From: Lacticaseibacillus paracasei subsp. paracasei
GTDB taxonomy: Bacteria > Bacillota > Bacilli > Lactobacillales > Lactobacillaceae
DNA: 64,000 nucleotides
NCBI RefSeq assembly: GCF_000829035.1
Contig: NZ_AP012541.1
Coordinates: 1 to 64,000, forward strand
Direction of reading: 5' to 3'
Shown: positions 53,112 to 61,963 of the stretch, piece after piece
How the letters are laid out: each line of letters starts with the position of its first letter
How positions within the stretch are numbered: position 1 is the stretch's first letter
Made by a program: the position numbers and the translations under genes
The notes under the pieces: generated by a model
Told to the model about the DNA's origin: nothing
Seen by the model: the letters and a program-made list of their open reading frames with translations, nothing else
Database searches by the model: none

Positions 53112-53741
53112 CTAGGCCTGTTCGCTTACTGGGGTCAGCCGATGTTCTAGCCGGCCCAGCAGCCAATCAACCAAGAGTGCCAAGATGGTAACCGGAATCG
53201 TCCCGCCAATGATTAAGTCCGGCTGGAAGAGGTTCAAGCCGTTGAAAATGAGATCTCCAAGGCCGCCAGCACCGATGTACGATGCGAGGGTTGCCCAAGC
53301 GATGACATAAATGGCGGATAGGCGCACACCGGCCATGATGACCGGCATCGCCAGCGGCACTTCGACTTGCCGAATTGATTGCAAGGCCGTCATGCCCATG
53401 CCTTTAGCAGCATCAATCAAAACCGGATCGACATCTTCCATGCCAATATAAGTATTACGCAGAATCGGTAGCAGCGAGTAGATGAACAGCGCTACAATGG
53501 CCGGCAACTTGCCGATCCCAAAAATTGGAATCATTAAGGCCAACAACGCCAGCGATGGCACCGTTTGTAACATGCTGGCTAGACCGATGACAACTTTCGC
53601 CGTTTTAGGAAAACGTGTCAGCACAATGCCCAGCGGTACGGCTACCAGCACGCCAAGACCCAGTGCGATGGCGGAAATGTAGAGCTGCTCCCAAGTCTTG
53701 GTGATTAGCTCGCTGCCATGTGCGTTTAGAAATGCGAACAT
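53112..53741 (-). CDS. opuCB: Compatible-solute ABC transporter permease (OpuCB type)
   Basis: A 209-residue permease with five to six helices and the conserved loop [28 protein letters not shown]. It pairs with the second permease of this operon. I prefer the ATG at 53741, seven bases after AGGAGG; a GTG two codons earlier overlaps the ATPase stop. Family membership is clear; the exact solute is not. Confidence 0.93.
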   Translation of the reverse strand: MFAFLNAHGSELITKTWEQLYISAIALGLGVLVAVPLGIVLTRFPKTAKVVIGLASMLQTVPSLALLALMIPIFGIGKLPAIVALFIYSLLPILRNTYIGMEDVDPVLIDAAKGMGMTALQSIRQVEVPLAMPVIMAGVRLSAIYVIAWATLASYIGAGGLGDLIFNGLNLFQPDLIIGGTIPVTILALLVDWLLGRLEHRLTPVSEQA

Positions 53742-53743
53742 GG

Positions 53744-54997
53744 TCACACCTCCTTAGGCGTGTCACTGTTAGCAGGCGCTTCCGAAGCAGCAGTTGCTGA
53801 AGCGGTATTTTCGGTATCGCTATCCGCTTGGTCACTGTCGTTATCGTCAGACTTGTTATCGTTGTCGCCCCAGATAGTGTCGTAAACAACATCGACCAAG
53901 GCCGCTCGGGTGACAATGCCGACAAGTTTCTTATAATGATCGACAACAGGGACATATTTAAGCCCACGTTTGAGAATGCGATCAGCGGTATCACGCAACA
54001 GTGAGTCTTTATTCACGTAGAAAATACTGGTTTTAATGATATCGCCAACACTAGTGGCACTTTGATAACGCGTCTCAAGGGATTCAAGATCAATGAAACC
54101 TTTAAGATGATTCTCGTCATCTGTGACCAGCAGCGTATCAACGCGGCGTTTGCGCATCAGCAGAATCGCTTCAGCCAAAGATTTGCCTGGTGTGATGGCG
54201 GCTGGGTTTTTAAGCATGATTTGTTCAACGGTGGTGACATCGGCCCGCGCTTGAACAAGTCGGTCTTGCCCGACAAGATTTTCGACGAATTTGTTGGCCG
54301 GATGGGTTAAGAGTTCTGTCGGTGTCGAGTTTTGAATAATATGCCCATGATCCATGACCACGATTTTAGTTGCGAGTTTCAAAGCTTCGTCCATGTCATG
54401 GGTGACAAAGACCACGGTTTTACCGAGTTTTTCTTGCAAGTTCTTAATCAGTTCCTGCAAAGCTTCACGAGTGATGGGGTCCAAGGCGCCATATGGTTCG
54501 TCCATCAGAATCAGATCCTGATTGGCTGCTAACGCGCGGATAACCCCGATACGCTGTTGTTGACCGCCAGAAAGTTCGGAAGGATAGCGATCAAGATAGT
54601 CTTCTGGAAGTTCAACTAAATCGAGCAGTTCCTTGGCTTTTTCCCGGCGTTTTTCTTCGGGCCACTTTAACAGCTTTGGCACGATGGTGATATTTTCATA
54701 GATCGTCATGTGTGGCATGAGGCCGATATTCTGGATGACATAACCGATTTGCCGACGTAGTTTAACGGCATCGATTTTATGAATGTCTTTGCCGTTAAAC
54801 AGGATCTGGCCGCCGCTGGGCTCCAGCATTCGGTTGATCATCCGCATGGTCGTTGTCTTCCCGGAACCAGACGTCCCGATGAGACAGACAAAATCCCCCT
54901 TATGGATCTCAAGGTTGATATGTTCGACCGCGACATTTCCGCCTCGATAAACTTTCTCAACGTCCTTAAATAGGACCATTGGTTGTTCTTCTGGCAT
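53744..54997 (-). CDS. opuCA: Compatible-solute ABC transporter ATPase with CBS domains (OpuCA type)
   Basis: A 417-residue ATPase. The first ~240 residues carry Walker [10 protein letters not shown], signature LSGGQQQR and Walker [13 protein letters not shown]; residues about 250-370 form two CBS domains, which in OpuA-type transporters sense ionic strength or c-di-AMP and gate uptake. An acidic Asp/Asn/Ser/Thr-rich tail follows. AAAGGAGG lies before the ATG. First gene of the operon; an extended -10 (TGGTAATAT) is seen at 55029-55034. Osmotic control is inferred. Confidence 0.95.
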   Translation of the reverse strand: MPEEQPMVLFKDVEKVYRGGNVAVEHINLEIHKGDFVCLIGTSGSGKTTTMRMINRMLEPSGGQILFNGKDIHKIDAVKLRRQIGYVIQNIGLMPHMTIYENITIVPKLLKWPEEKRREKAKELLDLVELPEDYLDRYPSELSGGQQQRIGVIRALAANQDLILMDEPYGALDPITREALQELIKNLQEKLGKTVVFVTHDMDEALKLATKIVVMDHGHIIQNSTPTELLTHPANKFVENLVGQDRLVQARADVTTVEQIMLKNPAAITPGKSLAEAILLMRKRRVDTLLVTDDENHLKGFIDLESLETRYQSATSVGDIIKTSIFYVNKDSLLRDTADRILKRGLKYVPVVDHYKKLVGIVTRAALVDVVYDTIWGDNDNKSDDNDSDQADSDTENTASATAASEAPANSDTPKEV

Positions 54998-55028
54998 CTG
55001 ACGCGTCCTCCTTTATTTGAATACTTCT

Positions 55029-55037
55029 ATATTACCA
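55029..55037 (-). promoter_or_regulatory. Extended -10 promoter of the opuC operon
   Basis: On the minus strand TGGTAATAT, about 32 bp before the opuCA start; no clear -35. Confidence 0.5.
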
Positions 55038-55243
55038 CATGGGGTTAATCAGATTTTAATATATTTGGGAACGGGTGTTTGCAGGAGTGTTTTGTTAGCT
55101 AGCTCATTTAAAGTGATCAGAGGATTTAGCGGAACTAAAAAAATCCACCTCTCGGAAAAAGGATGGGTCATAATTCCCGTACTGGACTGATGATTCATTA
55201 GATTCCGAATAATCTGGGAAAGATTTAAGCTAAAGAATCCTTT

Positions 55244-55428
55244 GCCGTGCCAAACTCCGCAATCTCCGGCCAGATGGGGCTGGCGATGAGGAGCTAGAGC
55301 GGAGACGGCGCTTCGAGCCCAAAAACCAGCCTCGAAGTCGCCTAACAACATCAGCTCCAAGCCCGGTCGCTGTGTTGTTTGCACGGCTGAGCCCCATCTG
55401 GCCTACGATTGCTCCGCCTTGGCACTGG
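55244..55428. repeat. 185-bp inverted-repeat element
   Basis: Left arm GTGCCAAACTCCGCAATC ... GGCCAGATGGGGCT pairs with the right arm AGCCCCATCTGGCC ... GATTGCTCCGCC-TTGGCAC. A nested hairpin GGCGCTTCGAG with CTCGAAGTCGCC sits inside. No open frame is convincing. The first 27 bases recur at 29732-29758 in a shortened copy. It could be a MITE or encode a structured RNA. Confidence 0.75.
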
Positions 55429-55457
55429 TATCTTTAAAATTCCAATAGACTACCCAA

Positions 55458-55505
55458 ATGAAAGGACAAACAATTTCCGCACTTTTAGAAATTGTTTGTC
55501 CTTTA
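55458..55505. terminator. Bidirectional terminator-like hairpin
   Basis: Arms AAAGGACAAACAATTT and AAATTGTTTGTCCTTT around a ~12-base loop. Apart from this and the 185-bp element, the 600-bp spacer 54998-55616 shows nothing I can support. Confidence 0.8.
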
Positions 55506-55616
55506 TTTGGTGGCTGTGAATTATGGCCTAACCGCGTTCCCGTAAGCAACCGGCGTTCCCAAGAGACTGACTTCAAGTGTGTCTGCGACGGAAGTTTCTT
55601 TTTACTTTTCCGAGAT

Positions 55617-56282
55617 TCACAATCGCAGCATGACTAGTATTGTCACGATAATGTTATAAGTCATGTGTGATACAATGCTTGTTTTTATTGTTCCAGAAGC
55701 CCGATTGAGAAGACTAAAACCAATTGCACAAAGAAGTAAGCACAATGCAGCAACAATCTCCAATCCGTGGAGAGAAACAAAAATGAGCGAGGTTATGAGA
55801 ACTGATGGCCAATAGCCAAAAATATTTGTTAAATAATCTTGGATAACGCCTCTAAATCCGAGTTCCTCGCATATCGGGGTTAAGAAACACAGAGAGATAA
55901 TCATTGGCCAGCGCGATGGGCCAGTTAATACTTTTGCAGTTGACGACTTCAACACATTGTCAGTTGGAGCCGGGAGAAATGGCAGATTATTGAGTGTTAT
56001 TGTTAAAACAACAATGAAAATGGTCCAAATGACCGCCATATAAAAATAACGTGCTTTGAGTGGCTGATTAAGTTGTTGCGTTGAAGAAGGCTTTATATGA
56101 CGATCAATGAATAGCAGTGATGGTATTGAGATACTGGCCGCAATAACAATAAATAGCCAGTTTAATAAGACACCTTCAAAAAAGCAGTCAACTAGGGAGA
56201 CTCCAGAGGCAAGGAATAAGAATGGTATAAATAGAATGATCCCGATAACTAGCTGCTTTAGTTTATTCAAACATTTCTCCAA
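55617..56282 (-). CDS. CPBP-family intramembrane protease
   Basis: A 221-residue membrane protein with about six to seven helices and the CPBP/Abi motifs: EELGFRG (motif 1, Glu-Glu and Arg), then SLHG and SHMTYN with the metal-type His residues. Such proteins are prenyl-protease-like; in lactobacilli several act in bacteriocin immunity. It ends an eroded small operon: the two genes upstream on this strand are broken. Codon use is AT-rich relative to the core. Start at 56282. Confidence 0.9.
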   Translation of the reverse strand: MEKCLNKLKQLVIGIILFIPFLFLASGVSLVDCFFEGVLLNWLFIVIAASISIPSLLFIDRHIKPSSTQQLNQPLKARYFYMAVIWTIFIVVLTITLNNLPFLPAPTDNVLKSSTAKVLTGPSRWPMIISLCFLTPICEELGFRGVIQDYLTNIFGYWPSVLITSLIFVSLHGLEIVAALCLLLCAIGFSLLNRASGTIKTSIVSHMTYNIIVTILVMLRL

Positions 56283-56494
56283 TTTGTAGAAGCTTAAGAA
56301 ACAGGTAGCATCATGCGCTGGTGATAATCTTGTCGCTACTGATGCTTGCTGGCATGAAGCTTTGGATTAGACGCATACTTTTCATGCAAACATCTTATTA
56401 ATACATAGATTGCCGCGCAGGTTACGATAGCGCTTAACCCCTTGAGCACATTCCCGAATATCATATTGTTCGTCCAGAGAGCTTCGATATATCT

Positions 56495-57672
56495 CCTCAA
56501 TTTTCAAGTCAAGTGCAACGATGATAACGAATTCTTGATAGTGGTCTAGGCTGTTACGCCATGCATCGGTAGTAATCGCATGGGCGAAGATAGTTCAGAA
56601 TACGTCTGGGACGATGGTTCAGTGCGGATTGGACTGCTTGAATTTCAACCAGGGTAATTGCTCTGAGAGACTTCCCTTTCGGGAAGAATTCCCTAAGCAG
56701 TCCATTGGCGTTCTCGTTTGTGCCACGCTCCCAAGGCGAGTACGGATGTGCGAAGTAAATCTGGGTTCCAACAATCTCTGATAACTTGGCAAACTCGGAA
56801 CCATTGTCAAAAGTGATACTCTCAAATTCCTTGGCCCCGTAGTCGTCGATCGTGTCCTGCAAGGCTTTAAGGCAGGTGCCCGCATGATAGTCAGGAATCT
56901 TGACGATGATCTCAGTCCGGCTGTACCGTTCTGTGAGCGTCATTAATGCTGGCTCATCAGCTAAGCGAATACCTTTGACCAAGTCGCCTTCCCAATGTCC
57001 CACGCCTGTGCGGTCATTCACGGCCGCAGGACGCAACTCGATTGAGTCGCCGTATATCTTCTTATTCTTGCGCTTGTGGGCGTTCTTATAGCCTTTGATG
57101 CGGCGTCGGAGCTTCTTGGGAAGTGTCATGTTGTCTAGCTCAAGCAGCCCGGCGTCGATGTAGCGATAGACAGTTGTCGTTGAAGGGCAAGCCTTGCCCT
57201 GGTCGCGATAGAAGTGTACGAAGCTATCAACGCTGTGTACGCGCGGCTTACGAGTAAGCTCCCTGGCGAGAGCCTTGAAGAACGCACGGCCGGTCTTAAG
57301 AAAGGCGTAGTGACCGGTTCTATCGCGTTTACGGTCGTGCATGGCTTGGGCAGTTTCCGCAAGATAGACTTGATGCGAGTGACGCTTCGAGTCGAGCTGA
57401 GTTACAGATCCACGCGTGATTTCTCGTGAGATTGTCGCTTTACTGCGATGAAGCTTCTGTGCAATCACGGTCGCGGTGTCACCAGCAGCCTGAAGGGCCT
57501 GAATTGTAGCACGGTCGCTAAAACTGAGTTGTTGGTAATGCTTGTGGGTGTTAGTCTGAGAGTGGGTCATGAAGATTCCTGCTTTCTTGTTTAGCTAGCA
57601 CTAACAAGAATAGGTCTTCATGGCCTTTATGGTCTAGTCGTCAGGGTGTTGCACTTGAATTGTAAACTGGGG
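56495..57672 (-). mobile_element. IS30-family element, copy 3 (1178 bp)
   Basis: Same ends and length as copies 1 and 2. The 14-bp sequence GCTTCGATATATCT is repeated at 56481-56494 and 57673-57686. It interrupts a small membrane-protein gene. Confidence 0.95.
56554..57570 (-). CDS. IS30-family transposase (copy 3)
   Basis: A 338-residue DDE transposase with the same sequence as copy 2 as far as I can read. Intact HTH (KLHRSKATISREI) and catalytic motifs GHWEGDLVKG, FDNGSEF, NENANGLLREFFPKG. Near identity of the copies implies recent spread. Confidence 0.95.
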   Translation of the reverse strand: MTHSQTNTHKHYQQLSFSDRATIQALQAAGDTATVIAQKLHRSKATISREITRGSVTQLDSKRHSHQVYLAETAQAMHDRKRDRTGHYAFLKTGRAFFKALARELTRKPRVHSVDSFVHFYRDQGKACPSTTTVYRYIDAGLLELDNMTLPKKLRRRIKGYKNAHKRKNKKIYGDSIELRPAAVNDRTGVGHWEGDLVKGIRLADEPALMTLTERYSRTEIIVKIPDYHAGTCLKALQDTIDDYGAKEFESITFDNGSEFAKLSEIVGTQIYFAHPYSPWERGTNENANGLLREFFPKGKSLRAITLVEIQAVQSALNHRPRRILNYLRPCDYYRCMA

Positions 57673-57846
57673 GCTTCGATATATCTGAAGATGCTACGGT
57701 TAAAGAGCACTATCAGCAATGCACCCCAAACTTTTTTATCGCGATTCATTTTAGTATTATCTTCCAATTAACGCATCATCATGGCTGAGGATTGGTCATA
57801 CTAGAAGACCACTACTCAAATATCTATTATGTATACCAATGAAACC

Positions 57847-58079
57847 TTACAGGAAATTCGATAGGACAGCGATTAAGCCCCCAACAACCAAGATGCCTTC
57901 AAGACCAAGCAAATTAATTGTAACTGAAACTGATGATGCTTCGTCAGTTTAAAAATAAACGTCGTGTTTTCAGCTTTTTTCGTCATAAACATGCTGGTTG
58001 CAGAATAATCGTGTGGCAAATCCATAAAGTTGATCACCGTCAAGGCAGCATTCTTCATCCCTCGGTACACTGGTCTCAA
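57847..58079 (-). pseudogene. Small frameshifted gene upstream of the IS-split gene
   Basis: Two frames on the minus strand join smoothly if one CTGA unit (at 57944-57947) is doubled: the first reads MKNAALTVINFMDLPHDYSA up to TTFIFKLT, the second DEASSVSVTINLLGLEGILV to IAVLSNFL and stop at 57847-57849. The product would be ~71-77 residues with a hydrophobic C-terminus. The start codon is unclear (ATG at 58058 or TTG at 58079). Family unknown. Confidence 0.5.
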
Positions 58080-58094
58080 ATGGAGGGATTAGCG

Positions 58095-59837
58095 ATGCAT
58101 TTTATTCAGACGCATAAACAAGAAGCGATGATTGCTGGCGGTGTGCTGACAGCAGGCGGTCTGATTTTTAGTCAGGCATGGGTGCTGGTGTTGGCGAGTT
58201 TGGTGGCGGGCTTGCCGATTGCGATCAATGCATTGGCGGCGCTACGGTATAAGCAGATTAGTATTGAGTTGCTGGTGACGATTGCCCTGGTTGGCGCGGT
58301 GTTGATTGGTGAGCCGGTTGAAAGTGCTGTGGTCAGTTTTCTATTTTTATTCGGTGACTGGTTAGAGCAGCGCAGTTTGGCGAAGACGCGTTCGGCGATT
58401 CAAGGCTTGGCGGCTGCGGCACCGAAAACCGCGCGGCGACTGGATGGCACCATGATTCCGGTTGGTGACTTGGCGGTTGGTGATCAAGTCCGTGTACTGG
58501 CCGGCGAAACGGTGCCAGCTGATGGCAAAGTGATCAGTGGGCAGGCGAATGTTGTTGAAGCCGCGATCACTGGTGAGCCGGATGCAAAAAGCAAGCAGGC
58601 CGGCGCAACGGTTTATTCCGGCACGCAGGTGAGTGATGGTACGGTGGCTATTGAAGTTGAGAAAACCGGCTACAACACGGTTTATCAACAGATCATTGAT
58701 TTGATTGAAGATGCTCAGGACGCACAGTCACCAGTCGCCACTTTTATCCAGAAGTTTGCGCGGTGGTATACGCCGCTGGTATTGATCATTGCTTTGCTCG
58801 TTGGTTTGATCAGCCAAAATGTCCGACTAGCCATTACGATTTTGGTATTAGGCTGCCCGGGTGCATTGGTGATTGGCGCCCCCGTCAGCAATGTTGTCGG
58901 CTTAGGCTTTGGCGCGAAGCACGGCATTTTGATCAAAGGCGGGGATGTGGCCACCAAATTGGATCAGATTGACACGGTTATGTTTGATAAAACCGGCACC
59001 TTAACCCAAGGCAAAATCAGCGTTGCAACGGCACAATATTGGGCGAACGATGACGCCAAAGTTGCCGAGCTGGTGGCGGCGGTCGAGCAAGCAACGGCGC
59101 ATCCGTTGGGGCAGGCATTGGTCGCCTACCTAAAGCCGCAAACAACACCGGCTATGACCGACGTGAAAGTCACGCGGGGCATTGGCGTGCAGGCGCAAGT
59201 GGCTGGCCATACCGTTAGTATTGGGAACCAAAAGAGTCTGACGCAGCCACTGACCACCGCTCAGCAAGCCGCTATTCAAAACGTAATTAAAAGCGGTGCT
59301 TCGTTGGTCGTGGCGACGATTGACGGCAAACTTGCTGCAGTTTACGGCTTACGCGATCAGTTGCGGACCGATACCCCAGGCATGTTGGCGACTCTTCAAG
59401 ATAACGGTAAAAAGACGGTTGTGCTTTCAGGCGACTCGCAGGCGGCGGTTGAACACATGATGGCGGATTTGCCACTGAGCCAGACCCACGGCGGCTTATT
59501 GCCAGTCGACAAGGTCACGGCGATCAAAACGGCGCAAGCGCGCGGTGAAAAGGTGATGTTTGTCGGTGACGGGATCAACGACGGGCCTGCACTGGCGCAA
59601 GCAGATGTTGGGGTAGCCATGGGCTCAGGGATGGATGTGGCCATTGATACTGCTGATGTCATTTTAACCAGCAGTCGCCTGACGAATCTCGGCGTTCTTT
59701 TCGATCTGGCTAAACGGATGGACAACAATATTAAACAGAATCTTGTCATTGCGATCGGAACTGTTGCTTTACTGTTAAGCGGCTTGCTCATTGGGTTAGT
59801 TGATATGGCCAGCGGGATGCTGTTCCACGAAATTTAG
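58095..59837 (+). CDS. P1B-type heavy-metal ATPase, truncated by an in-frame TAG
   Basis: A 580-residue metal-exporting ATPase. Motifs: TGEPDAKS, the ion-channel motif GCPGALVIGAP (CPG in place of the common CPC), phosphorylation site FDKTGTLTQG, the HP motif TAHPLGQ and GDGINDGPALAQ. It lacks an N-terminal HMA domain; a separate HMA protein follows. The frame stops at TAG (59835-59837) in the last helix (GMLFHEI), and the same frame continues ILLVIANALRLRH to a TAA at 59949, which looks like the true end. Loss of the last ~37 residues may impair it. I start at 58095 after GGAGG. Confidence 0.85.
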   Translation: MHFIQTHKQEAMIAGGVLTAGGLIFSQAWVLVLASLVAGLPIAINALAALRYKQISIELLVTIALVGAVLIGEPVESAVVSFLFLFGDWLEQRSLAKTRSAIQGLAAAAPKTARRLDGTMIPVGDLAVGDQVRVLAGETVPADGKVISGQANVVEAAITGEPDAKSKQAGATVYSGTQVSDGTVAIEVEKTGYNTVYQQIIDLIEDAQDAQSPVATFIQKFARWYTPLVLIIALLVGLISQNVRLAITILVLGCPGALVIGAPVSNVVGLGFGAKHGILIKGGDVATKLDQIDTVMFDKTGTLTQGKISVATAQYWANDDAKVAELVAAVEQATAHPLGQALVAYLKPQTTPAMTDVKVTRGIGVQAQVAGHTVSIGNQKSLTQPLTTAQQAAIQNVIKSGASLVVATIDGKLAAVYGLRDQLRTDTPGMLATLQDNGKKTVVLSGDSQAAVEHMMADLPLSQTHGGLLPVDKVTAIKTAQARGEKVMFVGDGINDGPALAQADVGVAMGSGMDVAIDTADVILTSSRLTNLGVLFDLAKRMDNNIKQNLVIAIGTVALLLSGLLIGLVDMASGMLFHEI

Positions 59838-59970
59838 ATTCTGTTGGTCATCGCGAATGCCTTACGGTTACGGCACACCCCCCGGAAGTTACAAAACTTG
59901 ACGACGATCAAGGACGCCGCAGCACAAACTGTTAATAATGAAGGTAAATAAACAAGAAAGGATTTTTAAC

Positions 59971-60198
59971 ATGACAAAATTAGTTTATCAATTAGATGGT
60001 TTAACCTGCCCAAGTTGCTTGCAGAAAATTGAAGGCGCATTAGGCCAGCAAGCCGGTGTCAAAACAGTGAAAGCCTTGTTTAACAGTAGCAAGGTCAAGG
60101 CTCAGATTGATCCAAGCGTGACCAACGCCGATGTTTTGAAAAAGACGATCACGGACTTGGGTTATACCGTTGTGAACGTGCGCAGTCAAGAAGCATAG
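59971..60198 (+). CDS. Small HMA-domain metal-binding protein
   Basis: A 75-residue ferredoxin-like HMA protein with the metal motif GLTCPSC (CxxC) near residue 10, similar to copper or heavy-metal chaperones. It follows a P1B ATPase that lacks its own HMA domain, so it may deliver metal to it. I start at 59971 after AGAAAGGA; earlier in-frame codons are the tail of the ATPase region. Its stop codon touches the start of repeat copy G. Confidence 0.92.
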   Translation: MTKLVYQLDGLTCPSCLQKIEGALGQQAGVKTVKALFNSSKVKAQIDPSVTNADVLKKTITDLGYTVVNVRSQEA

Positions 60199-60310
60199 AG
60201 CGAGAACTGGCGCGGTTAGAAACCGGAGCATAAGCAGCCTTGGGTGTGGTGGCTGAGCCAATTACCCACAAGGTCCTTATGGAGGAGGTTTCGATGCTAT
60301 AGAACGCTTT
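60198..60310 (+). repeat. Dispersed palindromic repeat, diverged copy G
   Basis: Left arm GAGCGAGAACTGGCGCGGTTAG and AAACCGGAGCATAAG are well kept; the right arm is degraded (CCTTATGGAGGAGGTTTCGATGC, AGAACGCTTTT). It overlaps the stop of the HMA gene and precedes the Dps-like gene. Confidence 0.75.
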
Positions 60311-60345
60311 TAAAAATAAATAAGCGCGGTTAAGAGGAGAAGAAC

Positions 60346-60930
60346 ATGAGTGTAACGACAGGAATGAAAAGTATTACCGCTGATCAAGTTAAAGAACAAC
60401 AAGCAGCTGCTGCTAAACAGGCTGACCATGACCATCATGTGCCAACTGCTGGTGCGATGAGTGGCCACGTGTTGGCGAACTTGCAGGTGCTGATCCGCAA
60501 GCTGACGCAGTTTCGGGTGACCTTACGAGGTGTGGCCAGTGAAATCGATCGGCAACTGTTAGATCAGCTAATGCAACAAGCACAAGACCATTTTGACGAC
60601 CTTGTGGCTGATTTAGCTGCCCAAGGCGAAGATTTTCCGACAACGACAGCGGAGTTTGGTGAATACACGATGATCAAGGAAGACCCGGCGTTTCGTTTTT
60701 GGACGAATGATATGAAATTGGACGCCGTTGTCAATGATATCGATACCTGCCAGTTGTTTGTCAGTCGGGCGATTCCGCTGGCCAACAAGGAGAACAAGGC
60801 TGTATTGGCAGCAGATATGTTACAATTGCAGCGCTGGCATGAACAAAGCATTCTGCGCTTGCAAACTCGACTTGGCCGCCAAGTGACGGCGGGGCGGGCA
60901 TTGCTTGACGAGGATGAAGATGACGATTGA
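60346..60930 (+). CDS. Dps/ferritin-like protein
   Basis: A 194-residue mostly helical protein. The first ~30 residues are polar and His-rich (QADHDHHVPTAG), the rest forms a four-helix bundle pattern (VLANLQVLIRKLTQFRV, LMQQAQDHFDDLVADLAAQGE, FWTNDMKLDAVVNDIDTCQLF, DMLQLQRWHEQSILRLQTRLG) and ends in acidic DEDEDDD. This resembles Dps-like iron-storage and DNA-protection proteins; key ferroxidase residues are not all obvious, so the family call is moderate. AGAGGAGA precedes the ATG. It lies between the HMA gene and flp. Confidence 0.7.
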   Translation: MSVTTGMKSITADQVKEQQAAAAKQADHDHHVPTAGAMSGHVLANLQVLIRKLTQFRVTLRGVASEIDRQLLDQLMQQAQDHFDDLVADLAAQGEDFPTTTAEFGEYTMIKEDPAFRFWTNDMKLDAVVNDIDTCQLFVSRAIPLANKENKAVLAADMLQLQRWHEQSILRLQTRLGRQVTAGRALLDEDEDDD

Positions 60931-60945
60931 TCAAGCTTGTTGACA

Positions 60946-60967
60946 GAGCGTGAGCAGGCGCGTTTAG
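60946..60967 (+). repeat. Dispersed palindromic repeat, 5' fragment H
   Basis: Only the left end GAGCGTGAGCAGGCGCG plus TTTAG remains, running straight into the flp ribosome site AGGAGG. Confidence 0.6.
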
Positions 60968-60978
60968 GAGGCGGCAAC

Positions 60979-61638
60979 ATGGCGCATAGTTGTACGGCGG
61001 TAGTGCCGTTATTCAAAAATTTAAATGATGAGGCGCGTGCCGCCATTGACGCGTTGACGCACGAACGCCAGGTTGAAAAAGGAACTGTTTTGATCAGCCC
61101 TGATACGGCGGCCCATTTGTTGGTGGTTGCGCACGGCAAACTCAAAACTTACCAGTTGGCCACCAATGGCAAGGAACAGCTACTACGGGTTGATGGTATT
61201 GGTGAGTATGAAGGTGAAGCCGGCTTACTCAATATCGCTAATCCGAATGTCTATACCGAAACCCTGACGGCGGCAACTGTCTGCACCATCAGTGCCACTG
61301 ACTTTCAACAATTGCTTCTCAAGCAGCCGCAAATCAGTCTCCAACTCCTGACTGAAAACGCCCGTAAAATGCAGGCGCTGGAAAAACAGGCCGGCTATTT
61401 GGGTAACGATTCGATCAACGTTCGGCTCACCCACTACCTACTGGACTTGCGTACCGCGGCGGGCCAAGACACCGTCACGGTCCCGATGGCATGGACACAA
61501 TTGGCCGATTATCTCGGAACAACGCCGGAAACGGTCTCGCGCACTTTGAAACGACTCGCCGAGGAAAAACTCATTGAACGTTCAGGTAAGCAGGTAAGAA
61601 TTCTGAATGCTGAGGATATGGAAGATTTTGCTTGGTGA
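60979..61638 (+). CDS. flp: FNR-like redox regulator Flp
   Basis: A 219-residue CRP/FNR-family regulator: cyclic-nucleotide-type beta-roll (about 10-120), dimer helix and a C-terminal HTH with recognition helix TPETVSRTLKRL, whose E-x-x-S-R pattern reads TGA-type half sites. It has exactly Cys5 and Cys102, the pair reported to form the redox disulfide in L. casei FLP, and no FNR-type iron-sulfur cysteine cluster. The ATG at 60979 follows AGGAGG; the frame is open 14 codons upstream within repeat fragment H. It ends the metal/redox cluster. Confidence 0.94.
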   Translation: MAHSCTAVVPLFKNLNDEARAAIDALTHERQVEKGTVLISPDTAAHLLVVAHGKLKTYQLATNGKEQLLRVDGIGEYEGEAGLLNIANPNVYTETLTAATVCTISATDFQQLLLKQPQISLQLLTENARKMQALEKQAGYLGNDSINVRLTHYLLDLRTAAGQDTVTVPMAWTQLADYLGTTPETVSRTLKRLAEEKLIERSGKQVRILNAEDMEDFAW

Positions 61639-61665
61639 GGTTGCCGAGTGATGTTTTTTAAATAC

Positions 61666-61717
61666 AAAAAGCCACGAATCATGCAATCTAAACTAATTGC
61701 ACGATTCGTGGCTTTTT
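61666..61717. terminator. Terminator after flp
   Basis: Long arms AAAAAGCCACGAATC and GATTCGTGGCTTTTT with an inner TGCAA/TTGCA stem. Confidence 0.9.
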
Positions 61718-61963
61718 CTTTGTTTTGCAAGAAGCGACATATAAATAAATCGTCACTGAACAAAATTTAATCAAAACAATTTTTCGTTTTTTAAGAAAGC
61801 CAGCAAACGCAACTTTCAATCAAAGAATACTTATTGACCACATACATTTAAATCCATAGACAGACCGTAGGCTTAGAGAGAGGACTAATTACCCTGTTTT
61901 CTTCGTCTAGCGGATTGGATGGCACACACCCCTCAACATTCTTGAGACGCGGAGGTGAGGGCC

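Larger units (their letters stand above)
56336..57749 (-). pseudogene. Small membrane-protein gene split by IS30 copy 3
   Basis: Joining 57749-57673 to 56480-56336 (one 14-bp repeat kept) gives an open frame of exactly 74 codons including stop. It starts MNRDKKVWGALLIVLFNRSI, passes FRYIEALWTNNMIFG, has a second hydrophobic part LSAIVTCAAIYVLIR and ends HASKHQ. It would be a 73-residue membrane protein ahead of the CPBP gene. Today it is interrupted after about 26 codons and surely inactive. Family unknown. Confidence 0.75.

Noticed and set aside
55049..55384. Minus-strand open frame of 111 codons
   Set aside because: Covers half of the 185-bp inverted-repeat element; composition reflects the repeat and no start site is seen.
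57920..57950. Inverted repeat AAACTGA...TCAGTTT as an operator of the metal ATPase
   Set aside because: Better explained as part of the frameshifted minus-strand gene; arms are short and 150 bp from the ATPase start.
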